Shown one piece after another: positions 1 through 8,113 of a stretch of DNA of 64,000 bases. Below the pieces are notes generated by a model, which made no database searches, was not told where the DNA came from, and saw only the letters and a list, made by a program, of their open reading frames with translations. The stretch's first letter is position 1. Every line of letters starts with the position of its first letter. The stretch comes from Pseudarthrobacter sp. ATCC 49987 (GTDB lineage Bacteria; Actinomycetota; Actinomycetes; Actinomycetales; Micrococcaceae), in the NCBI RefSeq assembly GCF_009928425.1, contig NZ_JAABNS010000001.1:620001-684000 (forward strand), written 5' to 3'. The position numbers were made by a program, and so were the translations under genes.

Positions 1-155
1 TGGCCGAGAACTACGCCGCCGCGCTGGAAGAGGTTCTTCGCCTCAAGCCGTCCGCTTCCAAGGGCCGGTACATCCAGAAGGCTACCGTCGCCACCACGTT
101 TGGCCCGGGCATCTCGGTTGACCCCAACGTCACCAAGGTCCTGACCGAGGTCTAA
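1..155 (+). CDS. rplA: 50S ribosomal protein L1, C-terminal end (partial)
   Basis: The first bases are the 3' end of an open frame running in from outside the window; codons begin at base 3 and end with TAA at 153-155. The visible tail contains [19 protein letters not shown] followed by VDPNVTKV, which matches the conserved C-terminus of ribosomal protein L1. L1 binds 23S rRNA at the E-site stalk. In actinobacteria rplK-rplA normally sit just upstream of rplJ-rplL; here two acetyltransferase genes lie between. A strong terminator follows 18 bases later. Confidence 0.9.
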   Translation, partial: AENYAAALEEVLRLKPSASKGRYIQKATVATTFGPGISVDPNVTKVLTEV

Positions 156-173
156 TCCTCAGTAGGCAATAGG

Positions 174-207
174 AAAAGACCGTCCCGCATCTGCGGGGCG
201 GTCTTTT
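174..207 (+). terminator. Intrinsic terminator after rplA
   Basis: AAAAGACCG at 174-182 pairs with CGGTCTTTT at 199-207, and the intervening CCCGC/GCGGG extends the stem. The arm ends in a T run. It closes the rplKA unit and separates it from the following gene. Confidence 0.85.
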
Positions 208-238
208 CTGCGTTTTGGGGCACGGTTACGCTGTTCCG

Positions 239-1345
239 GTGACCACAGCGCCGTACCGCATCGAACGCCTCGTACTCCCGGACGCCCTCGATTCCCCGGA
301 CGCGGGCAATTTCCTCGACGTCGGAGCATTATGCGACGCCCTCACACTCCAAACCTGGGGCAACCTGGACCGGTCAACCCCGCCCGAGGCCCGCCTGCAG
401 TTCTGGCGGGACAACGAGTACCGGAAGATCCAGCTCTTCTTCGTGCGCCAGAACGGGCGGATGGCTGCCCGGTCGTGGGTCCGCTGCGAGCTCCAGGAGA
501 ACCTCCGCAGCGCGATGGTCCACGTCGACGTGCTTGAGGAGTTCAGCGGCCGGGGGATTGGACAGGCCCTGCTGCGCCACGCGGAAGCGCTGGCAACCGC
601 GGCCGGCCGCACCATCCTGCAGAGCTACACGGAGCATCCCGCCGGCTTCGACCCGGAGGACCGGGACGCCACCGTGAGACCGGCCACCGGAACGGGAGCG
701 GTTCCCGTTGACGCGAGGGGGGTCCACTTTGCCCTGCGGGCCGGCTACCGCCTGGAACAGGTCTCGCGCTTCAGCGCCCTGGATGTTCCCGCCCATGCCG
801 CATCGTGGGACGCGCTGGAACGGGAGGCGCTGGCCACAGCGGGGGAGGAGTACGAGCTTGTGTCCTGGACGGGCCGCTGCCCGGAGGAGTACGCCGGCCA
901 GCTCGCCGTGTTGATGTCCCGGATGAGCACAGACGCACCGACCGGAAACCTGAGCTACGACCCGGAGGAGTGGGATGTGGCACGGGTCCGCCATGTCGAG
1001 GACACGTGGCGGCGGGCCGGACTGGAGTCCCTCGTGGCGGCCGCCCGGCACCGGGACAGCGGTGAACTGGCCGCATACTCGGTGCTGCAACTCACGCCGT
1101 CGAAACCGTGGCTGGCCGATCAGGACGACACCCTTGTCGCAGCCAGCCACCGCGGCCACAGACTGGGCATGCTCGTCAAGATCGGCAACCTTCGACGACT
1201 GCTGGCGGAGTATCCGGCCGTGGAACGCGTCATCACGTTTAACGCAGCAGAAAACGATCACATGCTCGCGATCAATAGTGCGCTGGGCTTCCGGGCCGCC
1301 GGCTGGGACGGGGAATGGCAGCGGAGCGTCGGCACCGGCGGCTGA
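239..1345 (+). CDS. Two-domain GNAT family N-acetyltransferase (copy 1)
   Basis: The protein of about 368 residues has two GNAT-like halves. The N-terminal half carries the acetyl-CoA loop RGIGQALLRHAE; the C-terminal half carries a second variant, SHRGHRLGMLVKIGNLRRL. This tandem architecture resembles mycothiol synthase-like and other double-GNAT proteins of actinobacteria; the substrate is unknown. I chose the GTG at 239 because the product then begins TTAPYRIERLVLPD, aligning with the start of the paralogue at 1503 (ANDVRIEQLWIPD) and giving nearly equal lengths (368 and 369). A TTG at 215 is also in frame but lies only 8 bases past the rplA terminator. No strong ribosome binding site is visible. 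The gene is followed by its paralogue in the same direction. Confidence 0.85.
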   Translation: MTTAPYRIERLVLPDALDSPDAGNFLDVGALCDALTLQTWGNLDRSTPPEARLQFWRDNEYRKIQLFFVRQNGRMAARSWVRCELQENLRSAMVHVDVLEEFSGRGIGQALLRHAEALATAAGRTILQSYTEHPAGFDPEDRDATVRPATGTGAVPVDARGVHFALRAGYRLEQVSRFSALDVPAHAASWDALEREALATAGEEYELVSWTGRCPEEYAGQLAVLMSRMSTDAPTGNLSYDPEEWDVARVRHVEDTWRRAGLESLVAAARHRDSGELAAYSVLQLTPSKPWLADQDDTLVAASHRGHRLGMLVKIGNLRRLLAEYPAVERVITFNAAENDHMLAINSALGFRAAGWDGEWQRSVGTGG

Positions 1346-1374
1346 ACGGCGAAGAGGGCCCGCCGCACGTCGAT

Positions 1375-1458
1375 GATGGAACCAGATGGAACCGTAGTGA
1401 TGGAACGCTGGCGCAAACCGGCATATGCTGGCGGTGGTAACCCGGTTGTCGCCGGGTT
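1375..1458 (+). other. Spacer between the GNAT paralogues: short repeats and a hairpin
   Basis: GATGGAAC occurs three times (1375-1382, 1385-1392, 1399-1406). Downstream, AACCCGG (1439-1445) pairs with CCGGGTT (1452-1458), a 7-bp hairpin that ends about 45 bases before the next start codon. It could be a weak terminator for copy 1 or a leader element of copy 2; no T run follows. Confidence 0.4.
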
Positions 1459-1502
1459 TCCGGCACCCATGGATGGCAGAACAGCTGGGGATGATGCCCG
1501 TT

Positions 1503-2612
1503 ATGGCAAACGACGTACGGATTGAACAGCTGTGGATCCCCGATTCCCTTGACGGGACGGACGCCGCCGACTTCATTGCCGCCGTCGAAGTGGGACGCAA
1601 GGTGCGAATGCAGACCTGGGGGAGCGACGATCTCGCCTACGCGCCGCAGGAAAAGCTGCTGGAAATGGCGGACCCGTACGAGCGCCAGGTCATTCTCGTG
1701 GCCAGGGTGGGCGGGGAAATCGCCGGAACCGTCGACATTGCGCTGCCTCTCGCGGACAACCTCGACCTGGCCGAATTCGCCCTCGACGTCCTGCCGGAGT
1801 TTCAGGGACGGGGAGTGGGCCGGCAGCTTCTCGAAGCGGCGGAACACTTCGCCCGCGACGAGGGCCGCCACACCATCCTGATCGACACGAACCACCCGAG
1901 TTCCTCACTGGGCGACAGCGAAGCCGGGCAGCTCGTGCCCGGCACGGGCCTCGGTTTCGTCCCGATGGACAGCCGGGAGGTCGAGTTCGCCCGCCGCAGC
2001 GGCTACACCCTGCAACACATCGAACAGTTCAGTGCCTGCACGCTGCCCCTCGACAGCAAGCTCGTGGAGGAGCTGGAAACCGAGGCCGAGGAAGCCAACG
2101 CAGGCCGCTACCGCCTGCACCACTGGACGGACCGGTGCCCGGACCAGTGGCTCGAGGCCGTCGCAGTGCTGGAAAACAGCGCGGGCGAAGACGGAGTGCC
2201 CGGAGCCGACGACACGGACATGGTGTTCGACGGCGGCATCCTCCGCGAGGCGGAAGACGTCGCCATCGCGCAGGGACGCCGGACAGTGGTCACCGCCGTC
2301 GAACATATCGGCAGCGGCGAGCTGGTGGGCCTGACCACCATCAGCGTCCTGGCGCTGCGGCCCGACGTCGTGTTCCAGGACGACACCATGGTCCTCAGCG
2401 AGCACCGCGGCAACAAGCTGGGCCTGCTGAGCAAGGTCGCGAACATGGAACGTCTCGCCGAGCAGTTCCCGGACGCGCGGGTCCTTTACACCTGGAATGC
2501 CCCGGAAAACCGGTACCTGCTGAAGGTCAACCAGCAGCTGGGGTTCACGACCGCAGGCGTGACGGGAATCTGGCAAAAGGAGCTCCCGGACTTCGGACCC
2601 AGCGTCAGCTGA
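1503..2612 (+). CDS. Two-domain GNAT family N-acetyltransferase (copy 2)
   Basis: This protein of about 369 residues is a tandem paralogue of the gene at 239-1345: the first GNAT loop reads RGVGRQLLEAAEH, the second EHRGNKLGLLSKVANMERL, and both copies share WTxRCP in the linker and end with a GFxxAG..GxWQ pattern. The start is the ATG at 1503 (MANDVRIEQ); in-frame ATGs at 1491 and 1494 are possible alternatives. A weak GGGG lies upstream. GNAT enzymes transfer acetyl from acetyl-CoA to an amine; the acceptor cannot be read here. It ends about 20 bases before the putative promoter of the rplJ leader, so it is a separate unit from the ribosomal genes. Confidence 0.85.
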   Translation: MANDVRIEQLWIPDSLDGTDAADFIAAVEVGRKVRMQTWGSDDLAYAPQEKLLEMADPYERQVILVARVGGEIAGTVDIALPLADNLDLAEFALDVLPEFQGRGVGRQLLEAAEHFARDEGRHTILIDTNHPSSSLGDSEAGQLVPGTGLGFVPMDSREVEFARRSGYTLQHIEQFSACTLPLDSKLVEELETEAEEANAGRYRLHHWTDRCPDQWLEAVAVLENSAGEDGVPGADDTDMVFDGGILREAEDVAIAQGRRTVVTAVEHIGSGELVGLTTISVLALRPDVVFQDDTMVLSEHRGNKLGLLSKVANMERLAEQFPDARVLYTWNAPENRYLLKVNQQLGFTTAGVTGIWQKELPDFGPSVS

Positions 2613-2633
2613 ACGGCACGTCAGGCGCCCGAT

Positions 2634-2663
2634 TTGGAGCACACGGCCCGGCTCGCGTAAGCT
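2634..2663 (+). promoter_or_regulatory. Putative housekeeping promoter of rplJL
   Basis: TTGGAG at 2634-2639 and TAAGCT at 2658-2663 are separated by 18 bases and sit directly upstream of the L10 leader. This fits the actinobacterial housekeeping sigma pattern (TTGACA / TANNNT). The start site would be near 2670. Confidence 0.5.
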
Positions 2664-2668
2664 GGGGG

Positions 2669-2862
2669 AACCAAAGACCGTCGGTTGTTGGAAATCCACT
2701 CTCCCAAGCAAGACTCACTTCTGCAGTCGCGCCGGGAGAGCCAGTGGATCTCCAGACGAAGGACCCTGAACATAGGGCGGCCGGCGCAGGTGAACGAAGC
2801 AAAGCTCCGCAGTCATGGACTGCGTCGAGACAAGCCCCGTGCATCTGCGCGGGGCGTTTTTT
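2669..2862 (+). ncRNA. Ribosomal protein L10 leader RNA
   Basis: The leader shows the hallmark conserved segments of the L10 leader: CCAAAGACC near 2671 and GCAGGTGAACGAAGCAAAGC near 2786-2805, with long complementary stretches between (CAGTGGATCTCC / GGAAATCCACT region). In known systems L10(L12)4 binds this RNA and represses its own operon. Here the leader ends in a strong terminator hairpin (2834-2862), indicating control by transcription attenuation. It lies directly before rplJ. Confidence 0.85.
2834..2862 (+). terminator. Attenuator terminator in the L10 leader
   Basis: GCCCCG at 2834-2839 pairs with CGGGGC at 2850-2855, followed by a T run at 2857-2862. Its position 62 bases before rplJ, after the L10-binding region, makes it the likely on/off point of the operon. 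Confidence 0.8.
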
Positions 2863-2923
2863 AGTTTCTAGCTCTTTTGAGCGGGGCCCGGGAAACACCG
2901 GCACTATCCCCGGAAGGAGGGTT

Positions 2924-3532
2924 ATGGCAACGCCTAGCAAGGTTTCAGCAGTAGCTGAGATCACTAACGATTTCAAGGAATCGAACGCCGCTGTCCTGAC
3001 CGAATACCGCGGGCTCACCGTTGCACAGCTCAAGCAGCTGCGTGTCTCTCTCGGCCAGGACACCAAGTTCTCGGTCGTCAAGAACACCCTGACCGCCATT
3101 GCAGCCAAGGAAGCTGGTGTCGAAGCATTCGACGGCCAGCTCGCCGGCCCCACTGCAATCGCGTTCATCAAGGGTGACGCAGTTGCCGCTGCCAAGAGCC
3201 TGACGGATTTTGCCAAGACCAACAAGCAGCTGGTTATCAAGACCGGTTACTTCGAGGGCAAGGCACTGAACGCCAGCGAAGTTGCTGCCCTGGCAGCACT
3301 CGAGTCCCGCGAGCTGCAGCTCGCCAAGGTTGCAGGCATCCTCAAGGCTCCTGCTGCCGCCGCTGTACGCATCATCGACGCGCTGCGCCTCAAGCTTGAA
3401 GAAGAGAACGGTGCACCGGCTGAAGCCGAAGCGCCCGCCGCTGACGAAGCCCCGGCCGACGCAACTGCCGAAGCCCCGGCCGACGCCGCCGCTGAAGCTT
3501 CGGCCGACGCCGCAGCTCCCGAAGAGAACTAA
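2924..3532 (+). CDS. rplJ: 50S ribosomal protein L10
   Basis: The 202-residue protein is the base of the L7/L12 stalk; it binds 23S rRNA and anchors L7/L12 dimers. The start ATG at 2924 follows AAGGAGG at 2914-2920, and the N-terminus MATPSKVSAVAEITNDF is typical of actinobacterial L10. Family signatures include LTEYRGLTVAQLKQLR and VVKNTLTAIA. The last 35 or so residues form an Ala/Pro/Glu/Asp-rich acidic tail beyond the normal fold, a feature repeated in other ribosomal proteins of this window. It is followed by rplL after 73 bases and regulated by the upstream leader. Confidence 0.97.
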   Translation: MATPSKVSAVAEITNDFKESNAAVLTEYRGLTVAQLKQLRVSLGQDTKFSVVKNTLTAIAAKEAGVEAFDGQLAGPTAIAFIKGDAVAAAKSLTDFAKTNKQLVIKTGYFEGKALNASEVAALAALESRELQLAKVAGILKAPAAAAVRIIDALRLKLEEENGAPAEAEAPAADEAPADATAEAPADAAAEASADAAAPEEN

Positions 3533-3605
3533 CTCTCTAAACCAGACTCCGGTGCAAGGGCACGGCTCCGGCCGCCGAGCACCACTATAGGAAGGACGCC
3601 ACACC

Positions 3606-3980
3606 ATGGCGAAGCTCACCAACGAAGAGCTCATTGAAGCTTTCAAGGAACTGACCATCATCGAGCTCTCTGAGTTCGTAAAGCTCTTCGAAGAGACCTT
3701 CGAAGTTACGGCTGCTGCTGTTGCAGTTGCTGGCCCCGCTGCCGGCGGCGCCGCTGAAGAAGAAGAGCAGACCGCATTCGACGTCATCCTGGAGCACCCG
3801 GGCGACAAGAAGATTGCAGTCATCAAGGAAGTTCGCGCCATCACTTCCCTGGGTCTCAAGGAAGCCAAGGACGTTGTTGACAGCGCCCCGAAGGCCATCC
3901 TCGAAGGCGTCACCAAGGAAGCTGCCGAGAAGGCTGTTGCACAGCTCGAAGAAGCCGGCGCTCGCGTTACCCTCAAGTAA
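3606..3980 (+). CDS. rplL: 50S ribosomal protein L7/L12
   Basis: The 124-residue protein forms the flexible ribosomal stalk dimers that recruit translational GTPases. An N-terminal dimerisation region ([20 protein letters not shown]) is followed by an Ala/Gly hinge and the C-terminal domain with [20 protein letters not shown]. An AGGAAGGA ribosome binding site lies upstream of ATG 3606. It is the second gene of the rplJL unit and is followed by a terminator. Confidence 0.97.
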   Translation: MAKLTNEELIEAFKELTIIELSEFVKLFEETFEVTAAAVAVAGPAAGGAAEEEEQTAFDVILEHPGDKKIAVIKEVRAITSLGLKEAKDVVDSAPKAILEGVTKEAAEKAVAQLEEAGARVTLK

Positions 3981-4030
3981 CTCGCCGCTTCAGGAACTGT
4001 CCGGGAACCACGTGTTCCCGTTCCGCTCCG

Positions 4031-4064
4031 GGAAACCCCGTCCACTCCGGTGGGCGGGGTTTCC
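4031..4064 (+). terminator. Terminator after rplL
   Basis: GGAAACCCCG at 4031-4040 pairs with CGGGGTTTCC at 4055-4064. The stem is strong but the T run is short; it ends the rplJL unit. Confidence 0.7.
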
Positions 4065-4145
4065 TGCGTTCCGGCCGGAAGCCAACGGAACGTGAATTCC
4101 CAAAAAAGATTGCTGACTCTCTGTTCTCCCGGGCAGGTGCGCCCC

Positions 4146-4151
4146 TAGACT
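4146..4151 (+). promoter_or_regulatory. Putative -10 element (TAGACT) before the nucleotidase gene
   Basis: TAGACT lies 45 bases before the start codon. The same hexamer precedes rpsL, tuf and secY in this window. No convincing -35 is visible. Confidence 0.35.
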
Positions 4152-4195
4152 TTGGCTTTGTGCCAACAGGCCGCCAACTTTGAGGAGCTCACACA

Positions 4196-6037
4196 ATGAC
4201 CGACCCCAACACTCCGCTCTCCCGCCGCGCCATGCTCACCGCGGCCCTTGTCGGGGGCGGCGCCGCCGCCGCGACCCTGGCCGGAGCCCCGGCCGCCCAG
4301 GCTGGGAGCGGTGCCCCGGGCTCCGGCCGGAAGCCGTTCACCCTGACGGTGCTTGGCACCACCGACCTGCACAACAACGTCTTCAACTGGGATTACTTCA
4401 AGAACACTCCCTACGCCGACACGGCAGGAAACAAGATCGGCATCGCCCAGGCGGCCACCCTGATCAAGGCGATGCGGGCCGAGCGGGGAGCGGCGAACAC
4501 GCTCACCATCGACGCCGGCGACACCATTCAGGGGACACCGCTGGCCTACTACTTCGCCAAGATCAACCCCGTGTCCGCGACGGTCAAGCACCCCATGGCG
4601 CTGGCCATGAACGCGGTGGGCTACGACGCCGTCGGCCTCGGCAACCACGAGTTCAACTACGGCATCCCGCTGCTGCGCACCTGGGAAAGCCAGCTCGACT
4701 TCCCCCTGCTGGGCGCCAACGTCCACGACGCCGTCACCGGACGCCGCGCCTTCAGCCCGTACGTCCTCAAGCGGGTCAAGACGGACAACGGCTGGGTCAC
4801 CGTGGGCCTGGTCGGCTTTGTCACCCCCGGCTGTGCCCTGTGGGACCGCGACAACGTCCAGGGCAAGCTGGACTTCAACGGCATCGTCGAGGAAGCCAAA
4901 GTCGTCATCCCGCAGCTGAAGGCCGCCGGCGCCGACATTGTCATTGTCACGAGCCACTCGGGCGCGACCCCGGGATCCTCCTACGGCGATGCCCTGCCGT
5001 TCCCGGAGAACGCCTCCACGCAGTTGGCCGAAGAGGTTCCCGGCATCGATGCCATCCTGGTCGGCCACGCCCACCTGGAGATCCCGGAACGCTTCGTCAC
5101 CAACAAGGCCACCGGCAAGCCGGTCCTCCTGACCGAACCGCTCAAGTGGGGCATGCGGGTCTCCGTCATGGATCTGGAGCTGGCCAAGGACAAGGGCCAA
5201 TGGACGGTGACCGCCGCACACTCGCACCTGCTGGACGCCAAGACGGTCGACGCCGATCCCGCCGTCGTGCGGGCCGTCCGGGCCGGGCACGAGGCCACCG
5301 TAAAGTACGTCAACGAGGTGATTGGCACGTCCACGGCCCCGCTCAACACGGCCACCGCCTGCTGGGAGGACTCGGCGGCCATCGACGCCATCAATTACGT
5401 CCAGGCCAGCACCATCAAGGCCGAACTGGCCAACGGCCCGGCTGCCGGCCTGCCGGTGCTCTCGATCGCTGCGGCCTTCTCCCGCTCGGTGGACGTCAAA
5501 GCCGGGCCGCTGACCATCAGGGACGTCGCCGGTCTCTACATCTTCGACAACACGCTGCTCTCCATCAAGGTCACTGGAGCCCAGGTCAAGGATTACCTGG
5601 AATGGTCCGCGCAGTACTTCAAGCCGGTCCTCAGCACCACAGCACGTGCCGCCGACGTTACCAACGCTGCCACAGCCATGGCCCCGGGCGGGACGCCGGA
5701 CTACAACTACGACGTCGTGTACGGCCTTGACGCACCCTTGAACTACGAGATCGACCTCGCCAGGCCGGTGGGGCAGCGCATCACCGGCCTCAGCTACGGC
5801 ACCGAGGCCCTCCGGATGGACCAGGAATTCGCCCTGGCCATCAACAACTACCGGCAGAGCGGCGGCGGCAACTTCCCCGCCGTGAAGACGGCACCGGTGC
5901 TCTCCAACAGCCAGCAGGAAATCCGGCAACGGATCATCGACTACGTCGTGGATCACGCCACCCTGGACGTGGCCGTGTTCAGCCAGGACAACTGGCGGCT
6001 CACCGTCAACGGAGAGGCTCTGACCGTCACGGCCTAA
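4196..6037 (+). CDS. Tat-exported 5'-nucleotidase / cyclic phosphodiesterase family protein
   Basis: The 613-residue protein belongs to the UshA/CpdB-type metallophosphoesterase family, which hydrolyses nucleotides or cyclic nucleotides outside the membrane. The N-terminus has a twin-arginine motif (SRRAML, residues 9-14), a hydrophobic stretch and a likely cleavage after AQA36. Metal-site motifs are in order: TTDLH (D57, H59), DAGD (D109), GNHE (150-152), a TSHSG motif and a GHAHLEI motif. The C-terminal half is the 5'-nucleotidase substrate domain (YDVVYGLDAPLNYEIDL; FALAINNYRQSGGGNF). No cell-wall anchor or C-terminal membrane segment is evident, so it is probably secreted. GAGGAG precedes the ATG. 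It stands alone, convergent with the next gene. Confidence 0.88.
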   Translation: MTDPNTPLSRRAMLTAALVGGGAAAATLAGAPAAQAGSGAPGSGRKPFTLTVLGTTDLHNNVFNWDYFKNTPYADTAGNKIGIAQAATLIKAMRAERGAANTLTIDAGDTIQGTPLAYYFAKINPVSATVKHPMALAMNAVGYDAVGLGNHEFNYGIPLLRTWESQLDFPLLGANVHDAVTGRRAFSPYVLKRVKTDNGWVTVGLVGFVTPGCALWDRDNVQGKLDFNGIVEEAKVVIPQLKAAGADIVIVTSHSGATPGSSYGDALPFPENASTQLAEEVPGIDAILVGHAHLEIPERFVTNKATGKPVLLTEPLKWGMRVSVMDLELAKDKGQWTVTAAHSHLLDAKTVDADPAVVRAVRAGHEATVKYVNEVIGTSTAPLNTATACWEDSAAIDAINYVQASTIKAELANGPAAGLPVLSIAAAFSRSVDVKAGPLTIRDVAGLYIFDNTLLSIKVTGAQVKDYLEWSAQYFKPVLSTTARAADVTNAATAMAPGGTPDYNYDVVYGLDAPLNYEIDLARPVGQRITGLSYGTEALRMDQEFALAINNYRQSGGGNFPAVKTAPVLSNSQQEIRQRIIDYVVDHATLDVAVFSQDNWRLTVNGEALTVTA

Positions 6038-6072
6038 CGGCAACGCAGTTCGTTGAAGTTAACCCGGCTGGG

Positions 6073-6606
6073 CTAGTTCGGTTCGGAGATGTCCGCGACC
6101 ACGGCATCGAGGGCGGCGGTCAGGGCGTCGGCGTCCACGAAGGCGCTGTAGCCATGCTCGCCCGCCCCCAGGGAAACCCGGCGTCCGGTGATGCTCCGGT
6201 CCGCGTAGACCGGCCAGGCCACGGTACTGCCGAGCGGTGTGATGGTGCCGCGCTCGTATCCGGTGGCATCCAGGGCGACGTCCGCAGTCGGAAGTGACAG
6301 CTTGTTCACCCCGATCAGCGCGCGGAGCTTGGGCCAGGAAATCTGCCGGTCGCCCGGGATGAGCGCGAAGAGGAAACTGCCGTCCTTGTGCTTGACCACG
6401 AGGGACTTCACGATATCCCCGGGCTCGATTCCGAGGATCCGGGCCGCCTCCTCGAGGCTTTTCGCGGCAAGGCGCTCCACGAGCTGCACATCGAGGCCGC
6501 GGGCGGCGGCGTCCGCCAGGAACCGTTCCCGGCCGGCGGCGCCACCACCGGTGGCCGCCGCGCCGGGTCCAGGCACTGAGTCTTCCGACACTCCGTTGTC
6601 GGTCAT
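6073..6606 (-). CDS. YbaK/EbsC family aminoacyl-tRNA deacylase
   Basis: The 177-residue protein has the YbaK/prolyl-tRNA-editing fold: a family block VERLAAKSLEEAARILGI, then DIVKSLVVKHKDGSFLFALI with the conserved lysine, and GYERGTITPLGS followed by the C-terminal GEHGYSAFVDADAL segment. Family members remove mischarged amino acids (often Cys or Ala) from tRNA. The stop of the thiolase gene lies 5 bases upstream, so the two genes form one minus-strand unit; no functional link is obvious. The first 25 residues are a Gly/Ala-rich extension. Confidence 0.85.
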   Translation of the reverse strand: MTDNGVSEDSVPGPGAAATGGGAAGRERFLADAAARGLDVQLVERLAAKSLEEAARILGIEPGDIVKSLVVKHKDGSFLFALIPGDRQISWPKLRALIGVNKLSLPTADVALDATGYERGTITPLGSTVAWPVYADRSITGRRVSLGAGEHGYSAFVDADALTAALDAVVADISEPN

Positions 6607-6611
6607 GGCGC

Positions 6612-7811
6612 TCAGTCGCGGAACAGCAGGAGCGCTTCGCCCTGGCCGCCGCCGCCGCAGAGGGACACAGCAGCCTTGCCGCTACCGCGCCGCTTCAGCT
6701 CGTGCGCCGCATGCAGCGCAAGCCGGGCGCCGGAGGCGCCGATCGGGTGGCCCAGCGCGATTGCGCCGCCGTGGATGTTGCACTTCTCCAACGGGTAGCC
6801 GAGGTCCTTGAGTGACTGCACGGCGACGGAACCGAAGGCCTCGTTGATCTCGATGAAGTCCAGGTCGGCGGCGGACCAGCCGGCCTTGTGCAGTGCACTG
6901 TTGATCGCGTTGGAGGGCTGGGAGTGCAGCGAGTTGTCCGGGCCGGCCACCTGGCCGGGCTTGCCGACCACCGCAAGGTAGTCAAGGCCGTTATCCTCGG
7001 CGAACTTTCGCGAGGACAGCACGAGGGCGGAGGCGCCGTCGGACAGGGGAGAGGAGTTGCCCGCCGTGATGGTGCCGTCCGTGACGAATGCCGCCCGCAG
7101 GCCTGCCAGCGAGCCGACAGTCGTGTCGGGCCGGATGCCCTCATCCGCGGCCAGGATGACCGGGTCGCCCTTGCGCTGCTTGACGCTGATCGGGGCGATT
7201 TCGCCGTCGAACACGCCGTCCTTGGCGGCCCGGGCGGCGCGCTGGTGCGACGCTGCCGCCACCTCGTCCTGGGAGGCGCGGTCAATCCCCAGCGTGAGGT
7301 TCTTGGTCTCGGTGGACAAGCCCATGGACTGCCCGTCGAAGGCGTCGGTCAGGCCGTCATGGGCCGCGACGTCGAGGGCCTGGATGGAACCGTAGGTCCA
7401 GCCCTGCCGGGAACCCGGGAGGATGTGCGGCGCCCGGGTCATGGATTCCTGACCGCCGGCGACGACGACGGTGGCGTCGCCGCTGCGGATCATCCGGGCC
7501 GCATCGATCACGGCGGTCAGCCCGGAGAGGCAGACCTTGTTGATGGTCACCGTGGGGACGTTCCAGCCGATGCCGGCGCCGATGGCGCTCTGGCGCGCGG
7601 GGTTCTGGCCGGCTCCGGCCTGCAGCACCTGGCCCATGATCACCGAGTCCACCTGCTCGGCCTTCACGCCGCTGGCGGCCAGGGCCGCACGGATGGCGTG
7701 CGCGCCGAGTTCCACGGCTGTGAAGCTCGCGAGTTGCCCGTTGAGGCGTCCCTGGGGCGTGCGGGCGGCAGCGAGGATGACGACATCATTGTTGTCTGCA
7801 GAGTTGCTCAT
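6612..7811 (-). CDS. Acetyl-CoA C-acetyltransferase (thiolase)
   Basis: The 399-residue protein has all thiolase signatures: nucleophile Cys94 in NKVCLSGL, NEAFGSVAV, His355 in GGAIALGHPIGASGARL and catalytic Cys385 in CGGGGQGEA. It would condense two acetyl-CoA to acetoacetyl-CoA or run the reverse thiolysis in the cytoplasm. I start at the ATG at 7811 (MSNSADNNDVV) because family members begin just before the VVILAAARTP strand; the open frame continues upstream without homology. It is the first gene of a two-gene minus-strand unit with the YbaK-like gene and is divergent from rpoB. Confidence 0.93.
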   Translation of the reverse strand: MSNSADNNDVVILAAARTPQGRLNGQLASFTAVELGAHAIRAALAASGVKAEQVDSVIMGQVLQAGAGQNPARQSAIGAGIGWNVPTVTINKVCLSGLTAVIDAARMIRSGDATVVVAGGQESMTRAPHILPGSRQGWTYGSIQALDVAAHDGLTDAFDGQSMGLSTETKNLTLGIDRASQDEVAAASHQRAARAAKDGVFDGEIAPISVKQRKGDPVILAADEGIRPDTTVGSLAGLRAAFVTDGTITAGNSSPLSDGASALVLSSRKFAEDNGLDYLAVVGKPGQVAGPDNSLHSQPSNAINSALHKAGWSAADLDFIEINEAFGSVAVQSLKDLGYPLEKCNIHGGAIALGHPIGASGARLALHAAHELKRRGSGKAAVSLCGGGGQGEALLLFRD

Positions 7812-8002
7812 GGTTTTCTCTTCCGATCTTGAACGATGTACAGCAAGGCTATCGTGCCCCCAGTCACGGGGCCATTCGCCCGCCGGGGGAGCCGGACCGG
7901 CGCCGCGGCCCCGTGCTTGCAATCCCGCGCGAAGTGGGGTAGACAAGTAGGTTGCTTTGCCGTATCGTAGATATTTGCGTCTTCCCTGTTTACCTTCAGC
8001 CT

Positions 8003-8100
8003 TCATATAGCGGTGGGCTTAGCCTGGCAGCTGCGCCATCAATGTGCCGTCTACAACGTGCACCACCCATGGCCAGCGCGGGTCCCGGGTCATATAGCGG
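8003..8100 (+). promoter_or_regulatory. Two copies of TCATATAGCGG in the rpoB upstream region
   Basis: The 378-base gap between the thiolase and rpoB starts holds TCATATAGCGG at 8003-8013 and 8090-8100. The same 11-mer stands at 49424-49434, 24 bases before rpoA. The AT-rich core could be a -10 region or a protein-binding site; no clear -35 accompanies it. The rest of the gap shows no coding signal. Confidence 0.45.
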
Positions 8101-8113
8101 AACCGGACTGGTA

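Noticed and set aside
4145..6043. Very long open frames antisense to the nucleotidase, rpoBC, fusA (17119-19536) and tuf
   Set aside because: They mirror highly biased GC-rich genes, have no family similarity and lack ribosome binding sites; the sense genes are unmistakable.
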